64,000 nucleotides of DNA from Isoetes taiwanensis (taxonomy: Eukaryota; Streptophyta; Lycopodiopsida; Isoetales; Isoetaceae), in NCBI GenBank assembly GCA_021234155.1, contig JAJEKV010000005.1, positions 28,759,617 through 28,823,616 of the forward strand. Reading direction: 5' to 3'. A program made the translations under genes and the position numbers. Position 1 is the stretch's first letter, and each line of letters begins with the position of its first letter. This document shows, piece after piece, positions 36,578 to 47,010 of the stretch. Below the pieces are notes generated by a model. That model made no database searches, was not told the DNA's origin, and was given only the letters and a program-made list of their open reading frames with translations.

Positions 36578-39142
36578 ATGGAATCGATCTGCTGGGTTTA
36601 TGATGTTCTTGCTTTATGCGGCAAAATTAACGAGGCAGTGGTGGACAAGAAAGCTCATGTAAATGAGCAACAATGTTTTTATGTAAAATTTCTAGCAGAT
36701 TTCATCCAACGGTATGTGAAACAGTGGATTACAATATGTGGTGAAGGAGCATGGTGGAATTTGACGGAACAAGTGGGGAAGGAGCTGTTAAGAGTTCTGG
36801 ATAGTGGCCTGCAACTCGTCATTCTATGTGTCGAAACGGATTTGGAAAAGGACTTGTCTGCCTTACCTTTGGTCACTTTGGGTTTTAAAGGTGAGTTGAG
36901 TGAAATTATTGATGATGCCAGGATATATGTCCAGATGATAAATCGCTTCATTCTGCATTCTCTACATTCATTGCACAAACATCGAAGTGTTGTTGAGAAA
37001 CATATGTTTGAAGTTGAGTTGGACTGCTACAATTTCCATCTTTATCTTAAAATAGCACATCAACAGGACAAGAATACTCTGATAAATAGCCCAAAGGCAC
37101 AGCCTAATGTTCCGATGTCTAGTTTGTTACTAATGTTGAAAACTGCAGAGCCTAATATCAACGACAGTGATTTGTCTGAAAAGAAACCTCTGGGACAAGG
37201 TAGTTTTGGAGTTGTTGACAGGGCAGAGTGGCATAAAATACCTGTAGCTGTGAAAAACTTTAGGATTGATGAACATTTGAAGGACGAATTAACAATTTTT
37301 CAGAGGCTGCTTCGTTTTGATTCCCCCCATATTGTGCCCATGTTAGGTTACTCTGCAGGCAGAAATCTTGTGTTAGAGCTTACGGATAAGGATCTGAAAA
37401 AACAGATAACAGAGCAAGAATCTTCACTTCCTTTAATTCAATCACTTGACTTGATGCTCCAAATAGCCAAAGCAATGAGGCATTTACATAACATTGATGT
37501 GGTTCATCGAGATCTTAAACCTGCTAATATATTGCTGCAATCCAGAAAAGATGGAAGTTTACTTGTCAAACTGAGTGATTTTGGTATCTCTGATGTACGT
37601 GGCACTCCGATGTACATGGCACCAGAAATGCGGGAAGGGGACGGAAAGTATTCAAGAAAAGTGGATATTTATAGCTTTGGTTTGATTTGCCTTGAGATTC
37701 TTACAGGGAAGATACGCCGAAGCATAAAAGAGAAGCTAACTCTACCTACAGACATTCCTAGGAAGCTGAGAAATTTGATACATGCATGCATTGAATCAAA
37801 CGATGCCAAACGTCCTAGCTTTGAGGATATTTGTGATATCTTGTTGCTTGTTAAGGAAGAAATCTTGACAAAAGTAACTGTTGATACAGAGGCCAGAGAG
37901 CTGAAATTCACAATAACTGGACTAGAACGAATGAGGATCGTTTATCCTTTATCATGCAATCAAGATAATGCAAACCCACAACAAGAGATTTCTTGTGATA
38001 ATCATTTTGGCACTCGAACTAAGGTCAGACACATCCTTCCTCCCATCTTGCCTACTTTCACAGGCAAGAGAGCCATCCACGTTCTTCGACAAAAATCGGT
38101 AAAACATCTCCCTATAGATAATTTGGTTGATATTCTATTTTTTGATTCCGCGCATCTTCTAGCCTCTGGAGAATTAAAGATAGAGGATCATTGTACTCTA
38201 AATTATACATATGAGGGCATTGGTGTAGATCCTCAGAATCTGCGACATGAAAATCACAGTCCTGAAGATGTAGGCATATTTGGGCAATTCAAGAAGTTGC
38301 TAAAGGATCAAGGAAAGAAGTTTAATCTCTATCTTCATATAGGAGGCTGGAACAATTCAAAGTGCTTCTCTAATGTCTTCTCTACTGCAACCACTCGCAA
38401 TACATTTGTCAATTCTATACTGGGACTCTTGAAAAGCTACCCAATCTTCAATGGCCTTGTTATTGACTGGAGGTTTATCAGTGACAATGGGGAAAATTAT
38501 GGTAAGGCTGGCAATATTACCAGTAAAGATGATGTTGATAACTTGGTCCTTACTCTTGAGGCGCTTAGAAAAGAACTACCTGTTGGTAGTTTTATGATTG
38601 CATTAACCAGCCACTCGGATGCTACTGAGCGGTGGCCAATAGAAAAGGCAATTCATTTGCTAGACCAGGTCCATGTGTTCCTTCCTACAACCTACGCAAA
38701 TAAATCCGAGCATATATTGGCTCTATATTCCTCTAAACAACGTAGTACAAATGAAGTTGTAATGATGTATCGTGATCTTTATCACGATGTTCCTGCTTCC
38801 AAGATCTTTATCATGAGTTTATTAGTATCTGTTAAATATGGGGAGACTGATGGCATAGGCATGTTTGCTGGCAGTTCGGATTGGGCTGATGCTTATAAGT
38901 ATTTGCCAGTAGCTGGATCAGAAGAGAAGTGGGATGATGAAGCTAAAGCAACATACGCACATGATCCCATTCGAAGAGTGATTCATACATATGAGAGTGA
39001 TAAGTCAATGGTTGAGAAGGCAAAGTACATCAAGGAAAAGGACTTGGGAGGCATTGTGGTATTCTCTGCTGACTATGATTTCCCGTATAATCATGAGCGT
39101 TCAGTGGTGAAAGCACTACACGATCATCTAACTCATGGTTGA
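36578..39142 (+). CDS. Kinase-GH18 (chitinase-fold) fusion protein
   Basis: One uninterrupted 854-codon frame from an ATG in good context (ACAATGG) to TGA. Residues 1-190 are predicted mostly helical and match no family I can name; their place before a kinase is like the helical-bundle regions of plant MLKL-type proteins (inference). Residues about 200-435 are a protein kinase with the glycine loop GQGSFGVV (206-213), VAVK lysine 226, HRDLKPAN with Asp 312, DFG at 334-336 and APE at 348-350. All catalytic residues are present but the activation segment is unusually short. Residues about 510-850 are a GH18 TIM barrel: LYLHIGGW (584-591), then FNGLVIDWR (624-632) where active chitinases have DxxDxDxE. 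The catalytic Glu is Arg 632, so it is probably a sugar-binding or scaffold domain. No signal peptide or membrane segment is evident, suggesting an intracellular protein. Broken relatives lie at 40.5/54.8 and 63.3 kb. Confidence 0.9.
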   Translation: MESICWVYDVLALCGKINEAVVDKKAHVNEQQCFYVKFLADFIQRYVKQWITICGEGAWWNLTEQVGKELLRVLDSGLQLVILCVETDLEKDLSALPLVTLGFKGELSEIIDDARIYVQMINRFILHSLHSLHKHRSVVEKHMFEVELDCYNFHLYLKIAHQQDKNTLINSPKAQPNVPMSSLLLMLKTAEPNINDSDLSEKKPLGQGSFGVVDRAEWHKIPVAVKNFRIDEHLKDELTIFQRLLRFDSPHIVPMLGYSAGRNLVLELTDKDLKKQITEQESSLPLIQSLDLMLQIAKAMRHLHNIDVVHRDLKPANILLQSRKDGSLLVKLSDFGISDVRGTPMYMAPEMREGDGKYSRKVDIYSFGLICLEILTGKIRRSIKEKLTLPTDIPRKLRNLIHACIESNDAKRPSFEDICDILLLVKEEILTKVTVDTEARELKFTITGLERMRIVYPLSCNQDNANPQQEISCDNHFGTRTKVRHILPPILPTFTGKRAIHVLRQKSVKHLPIDNLVDILFFDSAHLLASGELKIEDHCTLNYTYEGIGVDPQNLRHENHSPEDVGIFGQFKKLLKDQGKKFNLYLHIGGWNNSKCFSNVFSTATTRNTFVNSILGLLKSYPIFNGLVIDWRFISDNGENYGKAGNITSKDDVDNLVLTLEALRKELPVGSFMIALTSHSDATERWPIEKAIHLLDQVHVFLPTTYANKSEHILALYSSKQRSTNEVVMMYRDLYHDVPASKIFIMSLLVSVKYGETDGIGMFAGSSDWADAYKYLPVAGSEEKWDDEAKATYAHDPIRRVIHTYESDKSMVEKAKYIKEKDLGGIVVFSADYDFPYNHERSVVKALHDHLTHG

Positions 39143-40505
39143 GGAAACTTCTCTTAGCATTCTTGCATATTCTCTGTATTGCATCCGCTTCTCATACATC
39201 ACTCCAGACGTAAAACCAAGGGCAAATCTATAATTTGTTTCTGAGAATAAGCTATTTGGTTGTTTTTGAAGATCATCGAGTAGGCAGTTGCTTATTCCTG
39301 TCTCTGTTTGTTCTTAAAAAGCATTTACTCATTGTTCAAAAACAGAAGAAGATAAATTTCCCACGGCGTATTTTATGTCAGATTTTTCTTCATTTTAAAA
39401 ACAAATGCTTCTTTTATTTCTGGGCGGACTAGTCTTGAGCTTGTTGGATCCATTTTCGATGGTTTGGTGACTCTCAACCAACTCTGTGTGCTTCATTTTT
39501 CGACTTTGGATTCTGTTACAAATAGCCTAAAGCCTCCGAAGAGGCATTTCTTTAAGCAGATGCTATAGTAAATTAACAAAAAAGAACACATATTTTCACT
39601 GTATGTTGATAATGCATCATTTGTAAGAAACAGGAATTTCATGATCATTACAAAATAGATATGAACTGGTATCATTTAATTGGTGTAGTGTTTTGCAAAT
39701 CTTCACATGATCATGTGTATCTCAAAGATCGAAGAATACCATAAGTCACCATGATTTTCTAAATTGTAATATGTAATGTGAGAACTTATCTGACAAATCT
39801 TTTCTGCTTCAAGGCCTCAAACTTTATAAATTGTGGTTTCACCATTAACCGACAATCTATGTTCGACTTGGTGCGAGGATATTCTATGCTCCATTTCATT
39901 TGATACAAAGCCCTGCCACTCCCTATTTTATCCCCTTTTCTCAAGTCCTCCTATTCACAAATATAGTATGCCTGATGAAGCCAAATGAACAAAATGTACT
40001 ATCCTACGACTCAATCATTTTAATAGTATGTACTTCCATGGTTATTCCTAGTATTGGTATATACAAAGTAGCTGATTTTAGTGACCTTGTATAGACTTTT
40101 GATTATACTTATACTGGAGGTTATTTTAGGACTAACGGATCTTTACATGGCGATAAAATTTGTCTATTATAGTGTTTATATATTATAGGTAGCGATATTT
40201 TTCTATCATGCATCAATTTTTTTAATACTCAAAGGCAATTTTTTTTTTTTTTTTTTTTTTTAAGCAAGGATTATTATATGAAGACATCTAACATTTGATG
40301 TACCAAAGGATCTAAACTACAAAGCGTTTTCTTAAACCAAATGTAACTTTGAATTTATGTTATCTTGTAAATTCATCTAGAAGATAGTACGTAGAATTCG
40401 CAAGTTGCATAAAATTGATATAGCACTGTAGCAAAAGGGTTGCTCCCTGTAAGCATGTCGTCCACGTTTGTACACTTAAATCGATTCATGAATGATGGTA
40501 CTCAG
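39143..40505. other. Downstream of the fusion gene, no supported gene
   Basis: AT-rich sequence with short unrelated frames. A run of about 25 T residues lies at 40239-40261. No confident polyadenylation signal can be chosen among the many AATAAA-like words. Confidence 0.5.
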
Positions 40506-40578
40506 TAAGAGATCTCCCTATAGATAATTTGGTTGAATTCTGTTTCTTAATTCCTCGCGTCTTCTAGCCTCTGGAGAT
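40506..40578 (+). pseudogene. Fragment of a second kinase-GH18 copy, left piece
   Basis: GAGATCTCCCTATAGATAAT onward matches 38106-38174 of the intact gene (the start of the GH18 domain, reading LPIDNLV in the parent) with a few substitutions and small losses. It stops at CCTCTGGAGA, exactly where a T run begins. The next bases of the parent gene reappear at 54833, so this copy was split by an insertion. Confidence 0.82.
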
Positions 40579-41328
40579 TTTTTTTTTTTTTTTTTTTTTG
40601 AAGGTAAGAATTTTTTGTATTGAAAATATTGGAAGAATTACAATACAAAGATCCCTCATGGATCAGATATGAATAAAGTACAAAGGATCCCTCATGGATC
40701 TGAATCATGTCTGCAGCTATAGTACTCATACGGCTCTCTCAACCTCTTCTTCTATCCAACTAATACTACAGTATGAACATCTTCTTAGCTAAATAGAATA
40801 CTACAGGAGTTAAATCCGCATTTTCCACAAGCTGTAGACAAATCTTGAATGCTTCAAGAACCTCTTGCAAATTTAGAAATGAAGAGAAAAGAGACAAAGG
40901 GTAACCTGAACAATCTCTCAAGACCGCCGAGAGAAGCTAATATGCTTCAACTATGATCCAATTCTGCGCAGTTTTGCTACCAAATGTGAGATTGAAATGA
41001 GATGTCGCATTGTCGGGAAGTGCCGGTCTACCAACCCGCAATAGGCTAGACACACGCACCCCAAAGCCACCAAAACTCCCCCTAAAGTTTGGCTCATGAT
41101 ATCCGGTCTTGATATGGAAGCGTCTTCCGGACACCAAAAAGCTTCCTAGCTCGGCAATATCAAACAATCGACATCCTGTTTTTAAAGCGTAAAATTGTGA
41201 CCAAGAACTTACATCGGGCTCTTTCCAAGAAAACATCCCTAAATCTTTCCGCTAGCAAGAAAGAGCAAGAGGAGGGGAAGAAAACCATCGTCAGGAGGAT
41301 CCATCTAAAAGACTGCCTAAGAAGACCG
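40579..41328 (-). mobile_element. 3' part of a polyA retroposon (minus strand)
   Basis: The T run at 40579-40601 is a poly(A) tail for a minus-strand retroposon. Its body continues to 41328 and resumes at 54463-54832 beyond the chromovirus. A minus-strand frame at 40937-41236 (start FSWKEPDVSSWSQFYALKTG) has protein-like composition, as in LINE ORF1 or DUF4283-like proteins, but I cannot assign it. It may be a 5'-truncated LINE or a non-autonomous relative. Confidence 0.55.
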
Positions 41329-42874
41329 TGTGACGCCCCCTACTGTGATACGGTGCACTCACCGTGATACAAAAAGGAGTTCTTCCCCACACCAGCTCCA
41401 TGTCGTCGAGGGCCCTCCACATATCACTGCACCCGTGAACGAGTCTCAGTGGGAAGAGTGAAGGTGTCATTCTACCCCGCCTCCTCGGCCTACCTAGTGC
41501 GGAAGCGTAAACATACATGTCAGTAGCACATACATCAACATCCCTGTGACCATCTCAAGGATGGTCCTCCTCATATCTGCATAGACAAAGATCAAAGACA
41601 TCACATGGGGATCCTACCCAAGGCTCTGACTCAAAGGATAACCGGACGGCTTGGGTCTCCCGTGAGTTCGCTGCGCATGTAATTCATGGCAATGGAATTA
41701 CCGCATAAGAACATGGCATAGGGTTGTCCACTCCATCCGCCCCTCCCCGGGTGCACACTTTGCGAGTAGGTGAAAAAGTGTTGGGACTGATCAGTAGCCA
41801 GCCGGATGCATAGCCAAAGGGCTATTCCCCGGTCTCATCCTCCCATTCGATGGGGCAGGTAGGGATCCTCCTCTCCAGATCTACATGCCGACTCAAGGTG
41901 ACTAGAGGGCCACTGCCGTAGACCGGATCGAACCCACCGGAAAGTGTACACCACTTCACGGTGTCGAGCCCATGCCTTACCCCGCACGGTGGTAAGCCAT
42001 TAGACCTAGTCACAATGATCCCGGTGAGGCTTTACACACCGGGGGATCGCTCGAGTGAACATGAACCTCCTTCTTAGCCGGCCCCCCCCTCCACCCACAA
42101 ACCGGTGTGGCTCTTGTACACAATGCCGAATCCTACAGCTGTGCTAGAGAGGCTACTCTAGGAGCATCAACTACAAGCTTTAGGGCCTCTACCCCCTTCC
42201 CAATACAAGGAGTTCACAGAGATACATCAACCCAATACATCACGTAAGAACCAAAGAACTAGATCTAATCATAGAGTTAGGTTCTTTAGTTAGTGTCCGA
42301 GATCTAAGATCTAGATATTGCATATGGGCAATTTAATAGTCTAAACCTACCGATTCTATGATTAGAAGACGGTTTAAGCTATTAAATTGACCAAATACCT
42401 GATCCTTGAGTGGCTCCTCCCCGATTCGAAGTTCAACCATGTTGAGCTGATCAATTCGGGAAACCGATGGCTAATTCGCTTGGCAAAGCGCTCGGGGGCG
42501 GTTTTGGCTCCCGGGGCAGCCAAAACCGAGCTCTCTAAAACCCTAAGGACAAAAACTAGCAAGCTAGGGTTTTCCTACCCTAAATAGACATGGGGGTTTA
42601 GGCTAGGGTTTCCAATTACCCAATTTGGCATGTGGGATAATTGGAAAGGCCCCACTTGCCTTTAGTGGCTAGGTGGCAAAATATGCCAACATGGAAAGGT
42701 GTGCCCTCATTAATGTGCACATGTGCACATTAATAATATATGAACACTCTAGTAAGTTGCCCCCAGGGCTACTTACACTGCTATCCGTTGGTACCGCCAA
42801 TGGGTGGCGGTACGCCGTGGACGTGGCAAGACAATGTACGTCCCGGGGCGTATCTTTCGTGGCCGAACGTCACA
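41329..42874 (-). repeat. Chromovirus 3' LTR
   Basis: On the minus strand it runs from TGTGACGTTCGGCC to GGGGGCGTCACA. It is preceded on that strand by the polypurine tract AAGGTGGGGAGAA (42875-42887 on the plus strand as TTCTCCCCACCTT). It contains a palindromic AATGTGCACATGTGCACATT and the paired words ACCCTAGCTTGC and AACCCTAG. Confidence 0.88.
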
Positions 42875-43830
42875 TTCTCCCCACCTTGAAATGATGTTTT
42901 CGAGCATCGTGGGTCTCCCCACCTTGGGATCTTCCTAACCCGCACTCTGCAATCAGCGTGATACCTACAATATAACCTTTATACATTTATCCACGATTAC
43001 TCTAAGGTAATTACTTTTAGAACATTATTACGTTATTATATTATGGAATACTTATCAATTCATAACACCATTAACAAGTTATTCACTATGTTAAGTTAGA
43101 CAAAATTTCAACATTTCATATCTATAATTTCTTTGTCTGGAGGTATTTTCTTCATTCCTTTGCAACACATTCCAACAAAACTTGTGTTGCAAGTCTTCGA
43201 ACTTCGACCTCCTTTGCCTCCCCGGAGCTCTCTCCGGCAGCCCAGTCGACACTCACGTTAGTACAGTTAATTATTAATTAAAATTTTTGGTTATATGGTG
43301 ACCACCCCACCTATCTACATGAGTGCATGGCTAATCTCCCGCGTAGGGAAGAGGATGAATCTTCCATAATGGCCGTGGAGACGGCCCTATATGCCTATAT
43401 GCCACTCATGCCTACACCTCTAGTTGCCCAATATGTGGAGGATATCCTTCGGGGGCGTGGAAGGATGGATTCCTCCTATCAAAGCATATATGGGGCTAAA
43501 GGTGCTTTCCCTATCAATGCATTCCTTAATGACCTCTTTTCTTCGAGGGCCTCCTTCCGCGGGTGGGACAGTAGACTTTCTAATCTACCTTCCACTCGCC
43601 CAAAGCGGAAACGCGGTCATGCCTACATTGACATTACACCACGCCCTAGAGATCACCGTAGTGGTCTCATCATCGGTAACAACGCATGCGACCCATACCA
43701 AGCATAGGTTGCATGCGTAGATTAATCTATACAAGAATTAACCTACGCTAAATCGACATGCCCGGATTTCGATTTCTTCGGAGATGACCTTGCCGTCCCA
43801 TTGCTCCATAAATTGTGGTTCTTTGCTTTA

Positions 43831-45095
43831 CTAAATCTTTCTTAAGTACCCACGTATGCGTCTTCGGCAAGTGTTTCCACTTGACCAAGTAATCGGAGGA
43901 ATTTCGATCTCCTCGTTTTTCTTGAAAGCTTTATCAAGAATCAATTTCGAACTATTTCCATTTGTTCTCCTCTCATTTCCAACAACGTTGGAGTGTCCAA
44001 GACTTCGATGCGGATTTGGAGTATGCTTCTTCAACAAACTCACGTGGAAGACCTTATGAATCTTTAGGTGTGCTGGCAAATCCAACTTGTAGGATTGATT
44101 ACCTACTCTCTTGATTATTCTGAAGGGTCCAGCCCACCTTGGAGCAAGCTTCTTGCAATTCCCAACTCGAAGCCACCGCTTTTACCTTGATCTTGAGCCA
44201 AACATCATCTCCAACTTTGAACTCTCTTACCGTTCGATGCTTATCGGGCGATGCTCTTTTTGTCGACTTCTTCTTGTCGCTAGCGGATACCCTCGAACCT
44301 CTTCCACGAACCTGGCCGTGATATCGGCCAACATCTGCCGCGAAACTTCTACTTTTGACACGGGGTTGTGCCAAAGTGTCCGAGTTAGGCAGCGATAGCC
44401 ATAATTGATCATAAATGGCGACATTTGGGACGATTCTGCTTGGTGCTATTGTATGCAAACTCCACCAAGTGAATAAATTCTTCCCACATACTTTGCTTAT
44501 TCCGGATATAGTTTGGTAGCATGTCTTCTAAGATCCTGTTGGTCCGCTCCGTCACCGCCATCCGTCTGAGGATGATACCGTGCTCATGGATAGCTTGGTC
44601 TGAATTGTCGCGAAGAGGTCTTGCCAAAAAGGCACTCATGAACTTCGGATCTCTGCCGGAGATAATCTCCCTTGGCATGCCATGAAGCCCGAAGATCTCT
44701 TTGGTGAAGAGCTTTCTTTCAGATCCATAGCTGTATCTGTGGTCCCGCAAGGCACAAAATGTGCCATCTTTGACAACTTGTCGACCACTACCATCAAGGC
44801 ATCCTTGCCCTCTCGGGCCGTTTTGGGAGTCCCGTGATGAAATCCATGCCGATTACCTCCCACTTAGCGTTTGCTAACCGCTAATGGCTCTAATGCCCCG
44901 GAATTGTTGCTCGCCTTCGTCACCGGGCATAGCCGACATTCCTTGATGTAGCGAGCTATTTGCTTCTTCATTCTGGCCAATAATAGGCTGGCCAAGACTT
45001 TGAAATATGTTTTCATGAATCCCGCATGGCCGCCTATTGGGCCATTGTGTGTCATGGAGGATCAACTTCCTTACACCTGATGATTCGGCACGCAC
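43831..45095 (-). pseudogene. Chromovirus integrase and C-terminal region
   Basis: Minus-strand pieces in order. An H2C2-type zinc-binding remnant and approach (GGHAGFMKTYFK, IARYIKECRLCPVTKAS; 44864-45055) comes first. The catalytic core follows ([19 protein letters not shown] near 44780, [17 protein letters not shown] near 44640, a degenerate AVTERTNRILEDML near 44530). The core end (SPFMINYGYR) and the linker (KVGDDVWLKIK) lead to the GPY-like end with [18 protein letters not shown] (43990-44080). A chromodomain-like remainder lies in 43831-43930. It inserts the cDNA copy into the host genome. Frames change several times. Confidence 0.8.
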
Positions 45096-45275
45096 AACTT
45101 GTTCTTATGGTATAACAAGGTTGCCTTCCTTCTTATAATGCTTGAAGGCCTCCCGCTCTTTATACCATTTCTAGCCTCCTTAGAGAGGCTTGCCCATACT
45201 TCCCGAAATCCACATCCGTTGGCAAGGACTCTTCAATCCTCTTACCAAAGTCATTTGGAGAGCCGAAATTATGCG

Positions 45276-45761
45276 TTACCAATGCACTCTAGTTGTCAGG
45301 GGATGCCTTGAAAGCGCATCTGCTACCACATTGAGTTTCCCTGGCTTGTAGACTATATCAAAGTCGTATTCCTCGAGGAACTCCATCCATCTCCGCTGCC
45401 TCAGATTGAGGTGTGGTTGCGTGAATACATATTGGAGGCTCTGATGGTCGGTATCCAATTGGAACTTCCTTCCCAAGAGGTAGTGCCTCCATATTCTTAA
45501 CGCCCTGACAACTGCAAGCAATTCCTGATCGTGCGTTGGGTAGCGCGTCTCGGCGTCGTTCATCTTCCTGGAATCATACGCTACCACACGCTCTTCTTGC
45601 ATAAGCACTGCACCTGTAGCTATCTTACTGCATCGATTTGCTACAAGCTTATCTTTCTCCGGGTCCGGCAGGGTTAAGACTGGGGCTGTTGTTAAAGCTT
45701 CCTTCAACAATTCAAATCCCTTTTGGGCTTTCTTGTGCCAATGCTCTACCCAATCTTTCAC
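45276..45761 (-). pseudogene. Chromovirus RNase H domain
   Basis: 161 residues open in one frame: FELLKEALTTAPVLTLPDPE, then the RNase H start (normally a DAS-type string, here NRCSKIATGAVLMQ), VVAYDSRKMNDAETRYPTHD, ELLAVVRALRIWRHYLLGRK, the TDHQSLQYVF motif and VVADALSR at the end. It degrades the RNA strand during reverse transcription. The first catalytic Asp is replaced in the sequence as given, which could be decay or read error. Confidence 0.85.
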
Positions 45762-45779
45762 CTTCTCTGCCCTCGTCAG

Positions 45780-46570
45780 TGCGTTAGCGGGGCTGCTATC
45801 TTAGTAAAGTTCTTTCACGAACTTCCCCTGTAGTACCCGCTAGACCGAAAACTTCGACCTCGTGCACATTCTCGGCATACCGACCCTTTGAATCATCCGC
45901 TTCAATCTTGGCGGGGTCCGCCGAGATGCCTTCTGCCAGAGATCACATGACCAAGGTATTCCACCTTCCTGCATTTTGCGGTGGCACTTCGACAACTTGG
46001 CGCATGGCGGTGCCTCCTCAACTTCTCTAGCACCCTTCTCAAGTGTTGCCGTGCTCTTCAAGGGATCTGCGCTTTATACACCAAAATGTCATCAAAGAAA
46101 ACAATCACAAAGGTGTCGAGGAACTCCTCAAGATATCGTTCATGAGCCTCATGAAGCGTTAGTGGGGGCATTTGATAAGCGAAAGGCATCTTTGTGAACT
46201 CATAATGCCCATACCGCCGTCCTGAAGGCGGTCTTGTGGATATCCTCCTCCTTTATCCGTATATCGATGGTAACCCGACCTTAAGTCGATTTTTGAGAAG
46301 ATCTTTGCTCCTTGAAGCTGATCCATCAAGTCGTCGATCTTGGAAGCGATACTTGTTCTTAATGGTGTGCTTATTCAACCTGTCTATAGTCTATGCACAT
46401 CCTCAAAGATCCATCCTTCTTCTTGACAAAAGAATGGGCGCTCCAAGCGGCCGGAGACACTAGGTCTAATGAAACCTAGGTCCGGCGCCTCGCAGAATCG
46501 CTTTTAGCTTTCGACAACTCCTGCGTTGTCATTCTATATGGGGCCTTGCTTGTCGGTTTTGTTCCCGGTT
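45780..46570 (-). pseudogene. Chromovirus reverse transcriptase palm and fingers
   Basis: The catalytic box reads FVIVFFDDILVY on the minus strand at about 46080-46120. Downstream are remnants of HLRRVLEKLR and VEYLGHVISG (45945-46060), and upstream a degenerate fingers region. Several single-base shifts interrupt the frame, some at CAG/CTG-like words. Confidence 0.78.
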
Positions 46571-46699
46571 GAAAGTGCTATTCGCGACTCGACTCCCCTA
46601 TCTGGGAGGGCTGCTTGATCTCATCTCGAAAGAGATGGTGGAACTCCGTGATCAACTTAGCTATTTGCACCGGCAACTTGCTGAGCATCTTGTCTTCTT

Positions 46700-47010
46700 T
46701 GCTTCCTTCCAATTCCGGCTCACTAATCTCAAGCTTGAAGATGTATGCTACTTGCTCACTCTTGATGCACTTGAACAAAATAGTTTAGAAGACATACACC
46801 GCATGATGGGGACAACTTCTTTACCTGTTATCTCAATGATCTTGCCGTCGGGTGTTGGGAAGGTCACCGCTTCCACAATCAATAATGGCCCTGCTGGTCC
46901 AAGGTACTCCATACCTATTATCAAGTCGTACTTGCCAATGCCCATTACCCCCCGCTATCGGATCTTAATCCCGACAGCAAGTCGATGTCAAAGTTGATTC
47001 TTTTACTCCG
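46700..47010 (-). pseudogene. Chromovirus protease-like region
   Basis: The minus strand carries GIGKYDLIIGMEYLGPAGPLL at 46870-46945, which matches the usual end of the gypsy retropepsin (the GMxWL segment) just upstream of RT. The active-site DTGA-type string is not readable in the sequence as given. Confidence 0.6.

Noticed and set aside
36578-39142. Active class V chitinase function for the fusion protein
   Set aside because: The catalytic acid of DxxDxDxE is Arg and the first Asp is Asn, so hydrolysis is not expected.
46569-46997. 142-residue plus-strand frame
   Set aside because: Lies opposite the protease and RT region of the chromovirus, where the minus strand carries recognisable motifs; the plus frame is a shadow.
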